Source of the DNA: Gracilimonas sp046602855 | Lineage (GTDB): Bacteria; Bacteroidota; Rhodothermia; Balneolales; Balneolaceae | DNA: 64,000 nt | Direction: 5' to 3' | Assembly: GCF_046602855.1 (NCBI RefSeq) | Contig: NZ_JBKINJ010000001.1 | Span: 992,001-1,056,000 of the forward strand | The notes under the pieces: generated by a model | Told to the model about the DNA's origin: nothing | Databases searched by the model: none | The model's input: only the letters and a program-made list of their open reading frames with translations | Made by a program: the position numbers and the translations under genes | Part shown: positions 34,860-42,813 of the stretch, piece by piece | Position numbering within the stretch: the first letter of the stretch is position 1 | Layout: every line of letters starts with the position of its first letter

Positions 34860-35573
34860 CTACATTGGCGGGACTTCTCCACCCTGCGGCATAAGCAATA
34901 TTTCGTCTGCTACGGTACGCTTGCTGAGTTGTGATAAACTTAAAATCAGTCGCCCTACATCTTCCGGATCGATCAGTTTTTGGGGATCAATATCCACTCC
35001 ATCCCAGGATGTTGAGTATGTTTGTCCCAGATTTATGGCAGAAACAGCAATGTTAGTTTTCATTAATTCTTTGCGGAGGGACCGGGTGTATCCCAAAAGT
35101 GCATGTTTGGAGGACGAATATGCTCCGCTTCCTTCCAATCCTTTTAGTGCTCCCATTGAGCAAATGTTAACGACCAGTCCACGGTCCAATTCTTTCATTG
35201 CCGGCAAAACCGATTGCGTTACATTAAAAGCCCCTATCGTATTCACTTCCAGCTGTGAGCGGAATTCCTCAGATGTGGTTTCCTGCGTGGGTTTATATAA
35301 AAAACTACCGGCGTTGTTTATGAGTATGCCAATATTATAGTCTTTGAGATCAGATTGTGCCAATTGCTCTTCATCCGTAATATCTGCAGCTATGGTGTGA
35401 ACCGTTTTTGCGCCTCCCTCCAGGCAAATCTCTTTGGCCTTTTTAAGGTCTTCTTGATTTCTAGCCAGTAAAATAATGGAGCGATCCGTTTCCTTGGCAA
35501 AAATCTTAGCAATGGACAGCCCTATCCCTTTACTCCCGCCTGTGATCAATACCGCTGCGTCTTTGAATGCCAT
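34860..35573 (-). CDS. Short-chain dehydrogenase/reductase
   Basis: A 237-residue classical SDR oxidoreductase. The cofactor motif TGGSKGIG is near residue 11, NNAG near residue 88, and the catalytic Ser and YxxxK are in VNICSMG and YSSSKHALLGYTRSL near residue 155. The length and pattern fit FabG- or sepiapterin-reductase-like enzymes using NAD(P)H. The substrate is unknown. It stands alone. Confidence 0.9.
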   Translation of the reverse strand: MAFKDAAVLITGGSKGIGLSIAKIFAKETDRSIILLARNQEDLKKAKEICLEGGAKTVHTIAADITDEEQLAQSDLKDYNIGILINNAGSFLYKPTQETTSEEFRSQLEVNTIGAFNVTQSVLPAMKELDRGLVVNICSMGALKGLEGSGAYSSSKHALLGYTRSLRKELMKTNIAVSAINLGQTYSTSWDGVDIDPQKLIDPEDVGRLILSLSQLSKRTVADEILLMPQGGEVPPM

Positions 35574-35690
35574 AATAGATGATAAACTATTTTTGAACTG
35601 TTACAAGGTAACTCCATCATTCGGCTCAAACAAAGACGTTATTAAACTTTTTTGACACTTGTGTTTGTGTTATATCAAATTCATCAGGTG

Positions 35691-35845
35691 GTCATTCTGA
35701 TCCGCCGGTTGGTAGAGAAGAAACCATGCCTATTTAGGAAATGGAGTAAGAACTACAAAAACAATCAACCACTTCTGACAACCGATACAATGCAAACCCC
35801 GATGCTACGCTAAAGGCGAGGTTCAACGCTATCGCTCTGAATGAC
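35691..35845. repeat. MITE-like element, copy 1
   Basis: About 155 bases bounded by GTCATTCTGA and TCTGAATGAC, which are inverted with one mismatch. It contains GCCTATTTAGG near the left and CTAAAGGCGAGGTTC near the right end. No coding capacity. A second copy lies 40 bases away. Confidence 0.65.
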
Positions 35846-35885
35846 TTGAAGTGGGCTTGTGAGTCATAATTAAATATTAAGACCA

Positions 35886-36033
35886 GTCATTCTGAGGGTA
35901 CTCCCGAAGAACCTTGCCTATTTAGGGATTGATCTATGCTTTGATTGACCATCCTGCCACTACCAAAAAACCACGAATTGCAACCATCGATGCTTCGCTA
36001 AAGGCAAGGTTCATCGCTACCGCTCTGAATGAC
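35886..36033. repeat. MITE-like element, copy 2
   Basis: About 148 bases with the same ends as copy 1 (GTCATTCTGA / TCTGAATGAC) and the same internal landmarks in the same order (GCCTATTTAGG; CTAAAGGCAAGGTTC). Direct orientation relative to copy 1; internal sequence has diverged. Confidence 0.65.
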
Positions 36034-36086
36034 TATCAATCGATTTATGCCAATTAACTCAAATATATTCGAGACAATATGAAAAG

Positions 36087-36410
36087 CTAATTTGGAAGAG
36101 TCTTATTTGGTGGCCATTCGCCAAGTATATTCTTATTCAAAGAATTCCATCTAGAATTTCTTTTAGCAATCAATTTCTTTTTCCATTTTCTGCTTTTACC
36201 TTTTATGTATTTCTCTGCTTGAATTGCCTCATTCATTGTTGGAAAAGCTTCATACCAAACAAGAACATAACAATAATATTGGACAGCAAATAATTTTGTG
36301 GTTCCTCGATACAGGTAATGCTCTACAATCCTTCTTCTGAGATCATTTATAACACCAGTGTATAAGGTTGTCTTTTTTGGGTTGGTTATTATGTAGGTGT
36401 ACGCCTTCAT
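36087..36410 (-). CDS. GIY-YIG nuclease-domain protein
   Basis: A 107-residue single-domain protein of the UPF0213/YhbQ-like GIY-YIG group. The signature is YIITNPKKTTLYTGVINDLR, with RRRIVEH following and the downstream EAFPTMNEAIQAEKYIKGKS containing the metal-binding glutamate. A complete small nuclease of this kind often lies among repeats in this phylum. Function unknown; DNA-structure cleavage is possible. It sits between two repeat regions. Confidence 0.88.
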   Translation of the reverse strand: MKAYTYIITNPKKTTLYTGVINDLRRRIVEHYLYRGTTKLFAVQYYCYVLVWYEAFPTMNEAIQAEKYIKGKSRKWKKKLIAKRNSRWNSLNKNILGEWPPNKTLPN

Positions 36411-36466
36411 AACTTAACATAATGACTCAATTGTAGAGTTTATTGAGATATATTGTACTAACGGGT

Positions 36467-36571
36467 TAACCGCAAAGGGCGCTAAGGATTCGTAAGGATC
36501 GCAAAGTATGTGTCTTAGCGCACTCTGCGCCATCTGCGCCATCTGCGCCATCTGTGCGTTCTCTGCGGTTA
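36467..36571. repeat. Palindromic element with internal 9-base tandem repeat
   Basis: About 105 bases. The ends are TAACCGCA and TGCGGTTA, perfectly inverted. GGGCGCTAAG in the left part pairs with CTTAGCGC in the middle. The right part holds three to four copies of the 9-base unit CATCTGCGC. Related to 30651-30715. Confidence 0.65.
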
Positions 36572-36629
36572 TATCGATGGTTTATCCTAGACCAAGAGTT
36601 CTATTGATCTCCCTGGTGAAGACAAAGAG

Positions 36630-37277
36630 TTAAGGAACCTTTAGGAATTTGTGAGTTTGGAGACTGATGCCCCATTCCGGATTTTCCTTAACGAAATCTA
36701 CAATAAGATCTATGGATTCCGGGGTATCCCATTCAGGTTGCAATAACAAGCGGGTTCCTTTCGGACACTTTTCGGCATTCTCCTGGGCCCACTTAAGGTC
36801 TTTATTGGTCAGAACCACGACTTTCAGTTCATCTACGTAGGAGAATACTTCTTCGGTGGGTTTCTTGAATCGTTTTGGAGAGAGTGTGATCCAATCCAAT
36901 GAACCGGATAAGGGAGATGAACCGCTTGTCTCGATGTGAATTTGCAGTCCGGCAGATTTAAGTCCCAAGGTCAAAGGCAAAAGATCATGCAGAAGAGGCT
37001 CACCCCCCGTGATCACCACGAAAGGAGCTCCGCTTTCTTTAGCGGCTTTCACCAATTCGCGCACTGTAAGCCTTGGGTGACCTTCATCTTCCCAGCTGTC
37101 CTTCACATCACACCACCAGCAATTGACATCACAGCCTGCTGTGCGAATAAAGTAAGCTGCCCGCCCTGCATGCGCACCTTCACCCTGAATGGTGTAGAAA
37201 TGCTCCATGACCGGGTATTCAACATCCAGGTACTTTTCAGTGTGTTCTGTTGATATTTGTGTGTCTGTCTTAAACAT
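36630..37277 (-). CDS. queE: 7-carboxy-7-deazaguanine synthase (radical SAM)
   Basis: A 215-residue enzyme of the queuosine/7-deazaguanine pathway that converts 6-carboxytetrahydropterin to 7-carboxy-7-deazaguanine. The cluster-binding motif CDVNCWWC (CX3CX2C) is near residue 50, with the substrate-binding MEHFYTIQGEG at the N-terminus and FVVITGGEPLL near residue 88. It overlaps queD upstream by eight bases, so the two are cotranscribed. queC and queF are not in this window. Confidence 0.95.
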   Translation of the reverse strand: MFKTDTQISTEHTEKYLDVEYPVMEHFYTIQGEGAHAGRAAYFIRTAGCDVNCWWCDVKDSWEDEGHPRLTVRELVKAAKESGAPFVVITGGEPLLHDLLPLTLGLKSAGLQIHIETSGSSPLSGSLDWITLSPKRFKKPTEEVFSYVDELKVVVLTNKDLKWAQENAEKCPKGTRLLLQPEWDTPESIDLIVDFVKENPEWGISLQTHKFLKVP

Positions 37278-37659
37278 CCTGATCAGTGTATTCTACCCAG
37301 CTGGTATCTGTCTCCCAAACCGTAACTGTAAGGTCGATACCCTCCGGGATCCTCCCTTTAGTTACTTTATGTATAAATTCAGCAATGCGTTCTGCCGTAG
37401 TATTCTGAGAAATGAGGTCGTTTAGCACCCCATGGTCAAACCCACCCTTCTCAGAATCTTTGGCGGCCCATTTCAACTCCTTGAAATCGCAGACCATGTC
37501 GGGGGTATCCAGATATTGAGAGGGATTGAGCTTATTCGATTTTGCGGTCATCTTCACTTTATAAGAGTGTCCGTGCATTCTTCCGCACTTTCCATCGTAA
37601 CCATCTATATAATGAGCCGCATCGAATTTAAACTCGGTGTGTAGTGTCCAGGTTGGCAT
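37270..37659 (-). CDS. queD: 6-carboxytetrahydropterin synthase
   Basis: A 129-residue enzyme that makes 6-carboxytetrahydropterin from dihydroneopterin triphosphate, the substrate of QueE. Zinc ligands are in FKFDAAHYI and CGRMHGHSYKV; the catalytic cysteine is in GKCGRMHGH. CDFKELK and FDHGVLND are further family motifs, and VWETDTSWVEY is the C-terminal signature. Length is typical. No preQ1 riboswitch was seen upstream. Confidence 0.95.
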   Translation of the reverse strand: MPTWTLHTEFKFDAAHYIDGYDGKCGRMHGHSYKVKMTAKSNKLNPSQYLDTPDMVCDFKELKWAAKDSEKGGFDHGVLNDLISQNTTAERIAEFIHKVTKGRIPEGIDLTVTVWETDTSWVEYTDQDV

Positions 37660-37705
37660 TATCCGTAATAAATTTTGTGTTCGTTTGAAGCCGCTTTATG
37701 CAAAT

Positions 37706-37730
37706 AAAAAAAGCCACGTTTGTGGCATGC
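37706..37730 (-). terminator. Rho-independent terminator
   Basis: On the minus strand, GCCAC / GTGGC with a four-base loop followed by seven T. It lies just after the redoxin gene and before queD. Confidence 0.8.
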
Positions 37731-37756
37731 CTAAAACTACGGTTTTTTTGGCAAAA

Positions 37757-38362
37757 TTACTCAGACCTCTTGATGCTGCAACCAATGATGCGGGATTGAC
37801 GTGTATCTACAGTTTCACCGCTTAGTAAAGCATCCAAAGCATTCATCACATAAGCGTTAGAAACACCTGATGCATTATTCGGGTTATCATCAATAGCACC
37901 GTGGTAAACTAATTGCAGGTTCAGATCGAACACAAATACCTCGGGTGAATATTGAGCCCCAAAGGCATCTGCAATCTCATGTCCGGCATCCAAGGCATAT
38001 GTAAAGTTATAATTTTGTTTCTGAGCCCTTCGATTCATGTCTTCAAGTGATTCGCCCCTGTCCCGTATCCTTTCATTAGCATTGAGTGCGATCATCCCAA
38101 AATCATTAGAAGAGGCAAACGTTGCGATCTCTATCATACGGTCTTCCCATTTTGCGACCCAGGGACACGTATTGGATGAAAAGATCACGATCAACCCATT
38201 ATTATCAGCGGTCTGCTGAAGCGTAATATTTCGCCCGGTAGTATCCTCTACCTGTTTATCCCCAAGAGGCAGTGTATCACCAAAACTAAGTTGCCCCTGT
38301 CCAAACCCCGAACTCATGACAAACAAAGAAACCAGTACTGTCAGTGAAAGATGCTTAGTCAA
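37757..38362 (-). CDS. Secreted thioredoxin-fold (redoxin) protein
   Basis: A 201-residue exported protein with a signal peptide (MTKHLSLTVLVSLFVMSSGF) and a TTG start. The thioredoxin-like core has IVIFSSNTCPWVAKWE, where a normal CxxC is reduced to one cysteine, and YSPEVFVFD with the cis-proline position. The C-terminus has a further cysteine in RIIGCSIKR. This matches the peroxiredoxin-like/redoxin family with a single peroxidatic-type cysteine. The substrate is unknown. Confidence 0.82.
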   Translation of the reverse strand: MTKHLSLTVLVSLFVMSSGFGQGQLSFGDTLPLGDKQVEDTTGRNITLQQTADNNGLIVIFSSNTCPWVAKWEDRMIEIATFASSNDFGMIALNANERIRDRGESLEDMNRRAQKQNYNFTYALDAGHEIADAFGAQYSPEVFVFDLNLQLVYHGAIDDNPNNASGVSNAYVMNALDALLSGETVDTRQSRIIGCSIKRSE

Positions 38363-38455
38363 AATACGACCTCTTTTCTAAGTACAAATTTTCGTTGATT
38401 TAATAACTGATGCTATAATACACAAAGCAGGTCAAATATTCACTCTGCTGCTTTT

Positions 38456-39319
38456 TCAACTCAGCAACTCCATTAACTTATCATAAGCCGGACCTTTAGA
38501 GCTTTCTAAGGTTGACATTTTTAAGGCTTCCAAACCAAGCAGCTTGTATGATCTAAACAAATCAGGATGAGAAGACAATAACTTCAGATGGTCTTTCACG
38601 GTATTGACGTCACCCCGCGCAATGGGACCGGTCAAAGAATCAGAAACACCATTTTGCTCAATATTATCCAATGTGTTTCTCATTAAGGGGATCATGGCTT
38701 TTAATGACACCTCTTCAGGTATGTCTCCACCGACTGAAACTTTAGTCATCAAATTTGCCAGGACCACCAGATAATTTGAGGCAATGACTGCCGAGGTATG
38801 CAGGTATGGCTTTTGGGAAGCCTCTATCTCAATGAGATTTGCATCCAGATCTTCAGCGATCCGTTCAAATACTTTGATCAGTGCCAGATCGCCTTCCACA
38901 TCAAACCACGTATCTTTAAAGTCTTTGGTTGAACCCGTGATAGAGCGGATAGGATGGAAAGAGGCTATTTTAGCACCTTTGGACCTTAATTTACCGAGAG
39001 TTGCTGAAGAATGGGTTCCTGAGCAGTGGGCAATCGATATATGGTTCAGGGATTTAAATTTCTTATCAAGATCGTTCACAATCTCAGCTATGGCATCATC
39101 CGGTACAGTAATTAGAATAAGGTTACCCAGATCTTCTTTTGAATCGGGAATTGAATCGAGGAGAGTCACCTCGGAGTATTCCGACCTCAAATCCTTAGAA
39201 ACCGATCCCCTATCAATAGTTGACAAAATTCGGTATCCATTTTCGGAAAGCACTCTGAGCAGAGCGGTTCCGACCTTTCCGAGTCCGATGATCGAGATCG
39301 AGATCGAGGGTTTATCCAT
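38456..39319 (-). CDS. Rossmann-fold plus DUF2520 protein
   Basis: About 287 residues from the ATG at 39319, which starts one base after the stop of the MEMO-like gene (TGACATG) and directly before the nucleotide-binding motif SIIGLGKVGTALLR. The second half, after SFHPIRSITGS near residue 115, is the helical DUF2520 domain (ASNYLVVLANLM). Such proteins resemble ketopantoate reductase and F420-dependent reductases; the substrate is unknown. The frame is open further upstream but would overlap the preceding gene by more than 100 bases. Confidence 0.87.
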   Translation of the reverse strand: MDKPSISISIIGLGKVGTALLRVLSENGYRILSTIDRGSVSKDLRSEYSEVTLLDSIPDSKEDLGNLILITVPDDAIAEIVNDLDKKFKSLNHISIAHCSGTHSSATLGKLRSKGAKIASFHPIRSITGSTKDFKDTWFDVEGDLALIKVFERIAEDLDANLIEIEASQKPYLHTSAVIASNYLVVLANLMTKVSVGGDIPEEVSLKAMIPLMRNTLDNIEQNGVSDSLTGPIARGDVNTVKDHLKLLSSHPDLFRSYKLLGLEALKMSTLESSKGPAYDKLMELLS

Positions 39320-39320
39320 G

Positions 39321-40073
39321 TCAGACTGTTTGCAGTTTACCGCGCTTGGCGTAACCGCAAATATTTGAAGCAGATTCGATATGGTCAAGAAACTCGATCT
39401 CATATCCCCAGGAGCGAGCCACAAGTAAGCCACTCATGAAAGCGCGGGCACCATTCACGGTTTTATCATTGCTGTTCAGATAGTGCATTAAACCTGATTC
39501 GTTGTTTTTGACCACCAAAGATCTCAAATGCTCCAGTTCCTCAGGACTGCCGGCGGGTACATCACAGCAGTAAACGATCAGTGCATTCTTATTCAGGAGA
39601 AGCTCATCAAGTGTGTAGGCCAGTTCCCGAATGATCGCAGGGTCATAATCCCCGATCTGCAAACTGACCATATCGAAGTCATCAAAAACAGACTGCAGGA
39701 ACGGTAATTGAGTGTATAAACTCATTTCTTTGCTGTAGCCTTCATCAGCGATAAAGAAATCATCCTCCTCATCACAAAATTCATTTCTGAGATAATCATT
39801 GACTTCTACTTCACCAAATCGTGATTCAAAGGTCTTATTGGAAGGCATGGCCAATTTCTTCTGTAGCTGCCCTGTGTATGATTCAATTATAACAATGGTA
39901 TCAAACTGCTGACCCAACACTGTTTTATAGGTTGCACAGATCTCACTGAAGTTACCCTCATCAATGTAATTAGGTACAAACAGCATTCTGACTTCGTCAG
40001 AACTGCTATTCAGATCGTGTGCTTCCTCGATGTGCTTTCTTATCTCTTGTTTCGAAAGTTCTTTAATATTCAT
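39321..40073 (-). CDS. MEMO1-family protein, divergent
   Basis: About 251 residues from the ATG at 40073; a longer reading would put its start inside the terminator of the gene before. The overall plan resembles MEMO (AmmeMemoRadiSam system protein B): MLFVPNYIDEGNFSEICATY, then TIVIIESYTG, LQIGDYDP and the C-terminal NGARAFMSGLLVARSWG with SNICGYAKRG. In typical members the first two motifs carry metal-binding histidines (VPHAGY, GPSH); both are missing here, while a C-terminal cysteine is present. No AMMECR1 or partner radical SAM gene is near. Function unknown. Confidence 0.6.
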   Translation of the reverse strand: MNIKELSKQEIRKHIEEAHDLNSSSDEVRMLFVPNYIDEGNFSEICATYKTVLGQQFDTIVIIESYTGQLQKKLAMPSNKTFESRFGEVEVNDYLRNEFCDEEDDFFIADEGYSKEMSLYTQLPFLQSVFDDFDMVSLQIGDYDPAIIRELAYTLDELLLNKNALIVYCCDVPAGSPEELEHLRSLVVKNNESGLMHYLNSNDKTVNGARAFMSGLLVARSWGYEIEFLDHIESASNICGYAKRGKLQTV

Positions 40074-40110
40074 AATGCCGTATGCGGTGATTTGATTGCC
40101 TACAAACAAA

Positions 40111-40162
40111 AAAGCCTGAAGACACCTTTCCTGCGCCAACGCAATTGGAGTCTTTAGGCTTT
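40111..40162 (-). terminator. Rho-independent terminator after the phosphopantetheinyl transferase gene
   Basis: Long stem AAAGCCTAAAGAC / GTCTTCAGGCTTT with one G-T pair, then six T on the minus strand. It separates the transferase transcript from the MEMO-like gene and supports the later start of the latter. Confidence 0.82.
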
Positions 40163-40171
40163 GTTATCCTA

Positions 40172-40810
40172 TCAAATATATATGCTCTGATAAGCTAAGG
40201 CTATCTGATGATTTGTTGCCCTAAAACTACAAATTTCAATTAAGTTATCATTATTAAATCTTGCAGAAATTTCTTCGTTCTTTTCCACTGAGATACTCAC
40301 ATCATTCAGATTTGTTCTCAGTCCGGTTCCGAGGCATTTAACGGCAGCTTCTTTAAGCGTCCATATCTGCAAGAGATCAAGGCTATTCAAAGTTTGTTTT
40401 TCTGTTTCATTCAATACCCGGTTCAGTACTCTCTGCGGAATACTTCGACCTAAGATCTCAGTATCAACGCCGATATCGAGAGATTCTGAAAGGGCGCAAA
40501 AGACCATTTGCTGGCTGTGAGAAAAGCTCACGAACAGTCGTTTATTCTTGATCATTGCGTAAGGCTTCCCTCCCTCTTCTTTATGCAGTTCTGCCTTATC
40601 AGTATCATAACCCAGATCTTCCAGCATCTTTCTAAACAGATAGCGGGCGGTCAAATACTCAGCTTGTCTTCCGGGATTTTTGAAATTTCGAAATTCTGAC
40701 TTCTCTTTGTCTGAAAGAATATAGGTTGTATAGTCTTCAGAGATCGGGCTATAACCCAATGAGACCTCTTTGGGAAACCTTTTGATATGTGATGTGTCAA
40801 TGATCTGCAT
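40172..40810 (-). CDS. 4'-phosphopantetheinyl transferase (Sfp-like)
   Basis: A 212-residue enzyme that attaches the phosphopantetheine arm to a carrier-protein serine. Magnesium-binding motifs are IGVDTEIL near residue 108 and WTLKEAAVKCLG near residue 150; FVSFSHSQQMV near residue 90 is the SHS motif. The length fits the two-domain Sfp/HetI class rather than AcpS. The carrier protein is not in the window. Confidence 0.9.
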   Translation of the reverse strand: MQIIDTSHIKRFPKEVSLGYSPISEDYTTYILSDKEKSEFRNFKNPGRQAEYLTARYLFRKMLEDLGYDTDKAELHKEEGGKPYAMIKNKRLFVSFSHSQQMVFCALSESLDIGVDTEILGRSIPQRVLNRVLNETEKQTLNSLDLLQIWTLKEAAVKCLGTGLRTNLNDVSISVEKNEEISARFNNDNLIEICSFRATNHQIALAYQSIYI

Positions 40811-40876
40811 AATAAAAATCGGGTGTGCTAAAGGATACTGAATTTGGAGGATAATGCAGAATAGATAAGCGAAATG

Positions 40877-40965
40877 CGGAGAGGGAGGGATTCGAACCCT
40901 CGGTATCCCGTAAAGGATACACTCGCTTTCCAGGCGAGCCCGTTCGACCGCTCTGGCACCTCTCC
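40877..40965 (-). tRNA. tRNA-Ser (anticodon GGA)
   Basis: About 89 bases with discriminator G; no CCA is encoded. Acceptor stem GGAGAGG / CCTCTCC, anticodon stem CTCGC / GCGAG with loop CTGGAAA (anticodon GGA), a long variable arm (TATCC / GGATA) and T-loop GGTTCGAATCC. The long variable arm confirms class II tRNA-Ser. Confidence 0.97.
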
Positions 40966-41409
40966 GTTTTTGTTTCGATGATAGTCCGTCGAAGGGCGCC
41001 TAAGATATAAGTATTTAGATCCTATATCAACGAAATTAATGATGCTTTCACTAATTAATTTTACCTCATTGAATTATCAGAATGTTAGGCGTGATCATTG
41101 GGCTTGCAGACCTCTTTTCAACAGATGCTCTATCAGAGTGAAGCAAAGAATATTGCCTTTTGAGAAGTATCAAGGATTAGTACTGCAAAACCTGTTGAAA
41201 GTGGTAGATTTATAGGCATTATTAGTTTCCTCTGCCTAAATAGGCAAGATCTTTCGGGGCTACCCTCAAGATGACTGATATTTATGTTGAATTGGGAAAT
41301 TAAAATCAACCACTGGTGGGATATGAATGACCGGACTTGGTATAGAATGTTGAGTCAAGATCCTACCATTCATTCTTCAGAACTACATAATCACTGGTCA
41401 ATGGTCAGT
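40966..41409. other. Non-coding region with a partial MITE copy
   Basis: About 440 bases without a credible gene. It contains a third, inverted and divergent copy of the left end of the 35.7-36.0 kb elements at 41233-41276. A short frame on the plus strand here runs into tonB and is not convincing. Confidence 0.45.
41233..41276 (-). repeat. Partial inverted copy of the MITE-like element
   Basis: On the minus strand it reads AGTCATCTTGAGGGTAGCCC, then TTGCCTATTTAGG, matching the left end of the copy at 35886-36033 with a handful of differences. The other end was not found. Confidence 0.5.
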
Positions 41410-42087
41410 TCAAAAACCAATATTAAAACTATTTTGAACGTAGGTTCTCACAGGCTCACCATTATCTCTGGGAGGGGAAAATTTCCATTTGGTTGCTGCC
41501 TCTATGGTAGCCTCAAGTAAACCATACCCTATCTGATCAACTATTTTGTAGGAGTCTCCATCAAATAACCTTATTTCAGAAATAAAAGCATCTTCAACAT
41601 TTCCATCGGCTCCAACCAGAAAAGTGACATCTATCTGTGCCTTAATATTTTGATCTTTGACCGCTTGCGGTATTGTGGGTTCCACGATCTTGAGGAGCAT
41701 GGGTGGTGACTGAGGGTTGCCTACAAGCTGTGCTTTACCGGATGTCTCTCCTCTACCCGGCAATTCTGAGAATGATTCCTCTGCAAATACGTCTTCAATA
41801 TCCGGGAATTCTATGTCTTCTGGTATGATCTCATCATTTGGAACAGGGACGGGAACCATAGGTTTTGGAGGTGGCGGCGGGGAATCAGCCTGACGTGTAA
41901 TGATCGCATTATCGATCAGGATCTCCTCATCCGAATAGAACTCCAAAAAATCTACTTCCTCGGAAGATGAAGCCGGCCAAAGCTTGAATATTGCCAAAAA
42001 AATAAAAAGTGACCCGATCAAAGCGATCATAAACCTCTGTGTATGATCAAGGTCATTCAAATATATTTTGACAAATTTTTGGATCAA
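41410..42087 (-). CDS. tonB: TonB-family energy transducer
   Basis: A 225-residue protein with one N-terminal membrane helix (MIALIGSLFIFLAIFKLW), a proline-rich spacer (PPPPPKPMVPVPVP) and a C-terminal TonB domain (PTIPQAVKDQNIKAQIDVTF; ATKWKFSPPRDNGEPV). It transmits inner-membrane energy to outer-membrane receptors. No ExbB/ExbD gene is in the window. The start is TTG and overlaps the plsC stop (TTGA), indicating translational coupling; an ATG 19 codons in, directly before the helix, is an alternative. Confidence 0.87.
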   Translation of the reverse strand: MIQKFVKIYLNDLDHTQRFMIALIGSLFIFLAIFKLWPASSSEEVDFLEFYSDEEILIDNAIITRQADSPPPPPKPMVPVPVPNDEIIPEDIEFPDIEDVFAEESFSELPGRGETSGKAQLVGNPQSPPMLLKIVEPTIPQAVKDQNIKAQIDVTFLVGADGNVEDAFISEIRLFDGDSYKIVDQIGYGLLEATIEAATKWKFSPPRDNGEPVRTYVQNSFNIGF

Positions 42088-42809
42088 GTTTCTTTCAATT
42101 TCTGTAATTCTTGTTTCATTATGTGATAGGTGTGATCTTTCAGTGACTTCATATCATCAAAATGCTCAGATTCTATCACGTCCAAAACTTTTAATTTGAA
42201 GGTAGCATTCGGATTCAGAAGCCCGGAACTGGGTGGCATAGCCTCGTAACCCCCATCTATCACCATTGGCTGAATTCTGAATCCATGTTCTTTGGCCAAA
42301 AGAAAAGCTCCATTCTTAAACGGTTTGAGTTTACCATCCATTGTGCGCGTTCCTTCCGGAAATATCATCACGGGAACCAGATCCTTTAAAGGCGCAACGA
42401 GGTTATCGAGTTTCTTGAGAGCCGTCTTGCTGCTTCGATTGATCGTTAAATGTCCTGTCAGCCAAACCAGCCAACCCATCACGGGGATATATGTCAGGCT
42501 TCTTTTAGAAACCCACTTCATCTTCCAGGGCAAATGATATATAAAAGCCATATCCAAAAAACTTTGATGATTGGATACAAAAATGGTTGGTTTTGACGGG
42601 TCGTATTTTTCCTCCCCTTCAAATTCCATTTTCCATCCCGGACTTGCTTTCATCATGAACCTTGCCATTATGGATAAAGTGTAATTTGGTGCTTTTCGAT
42701 ATTTATCGAATGGAAAGGTCAATAAGAATACCAGAGAAATAATAAAAAAGAAGATCAGGAACAGAAAACTGAAATAGATGAACACATAGATACTAAAGAG
42801 ATATCTCAT
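42084..42809 (-). CDS. plsC: 1-acyl-sn-glycerol-3-phosphate acyltransferase (PlsC)
   Basis: A 241-residue membrane enzyme that makes phosphatidic acid from lysophosphatidic acid. An N-terminal hydrophobic stretch (FSFLFLIFFFIISLVFLLTF) precedes FVSNHQSFLDMAF (HX4D) near residue 78 and IFPEGTRTMDGKLKPFKNGA near residue 148. It is closer to canonical PlsC than the acyltransferase at 13841. Part of the minus-strand run biotin carboxylase, murQ, plsC, tonB. Confidence 0.92.
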   Translation of the reverse strand: MRYLFSIYVFIYFSFLFLIFFFIISLVFLLTFPFDKYRKAPNYTLSIMARFMMKASPGWKMEFEGEEKYDPSKPTIFVSNHQSFLDMAFIYHLPWKMKWVSKRSLTYIPVMGWLVWLTGHLTINRSSKTALKKLDNLVAPLKDLVPVMIFPEGTRTMDGKLKPFKNGAFLLAKEHGFRIQPMVIDGGYEAMPPSSGLLNPNATFKLKVLDVIESEHFDDMKSLKDHTYHIMKQELQKLKET

Positions 42810-42813
42810 AATT

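Noticed and set aside
30329..36571. CRISPR array
   Set aside because: The repeats here are inverted, few and unequal in length, with no regular spacers and no cas genes.
37660..37705. preQ1 riboswitch before queD
   Set aside because: The expected stem and A-rich tail were not found; only a terminator of the upstream gene is present.
38784..39368. 194-codon plus-strand frame
   Set aside because: Antisense to the DUF2520 gene, whose nucleotide-binding motif and gene spacing are convincing; the frame has no recognisable motif.
41284..41520. 78-codon plus-strand frame near tonB
   Set aside because: Overlaps the conserved C-terminus of TonB antisense and lies beside repeat sequence.
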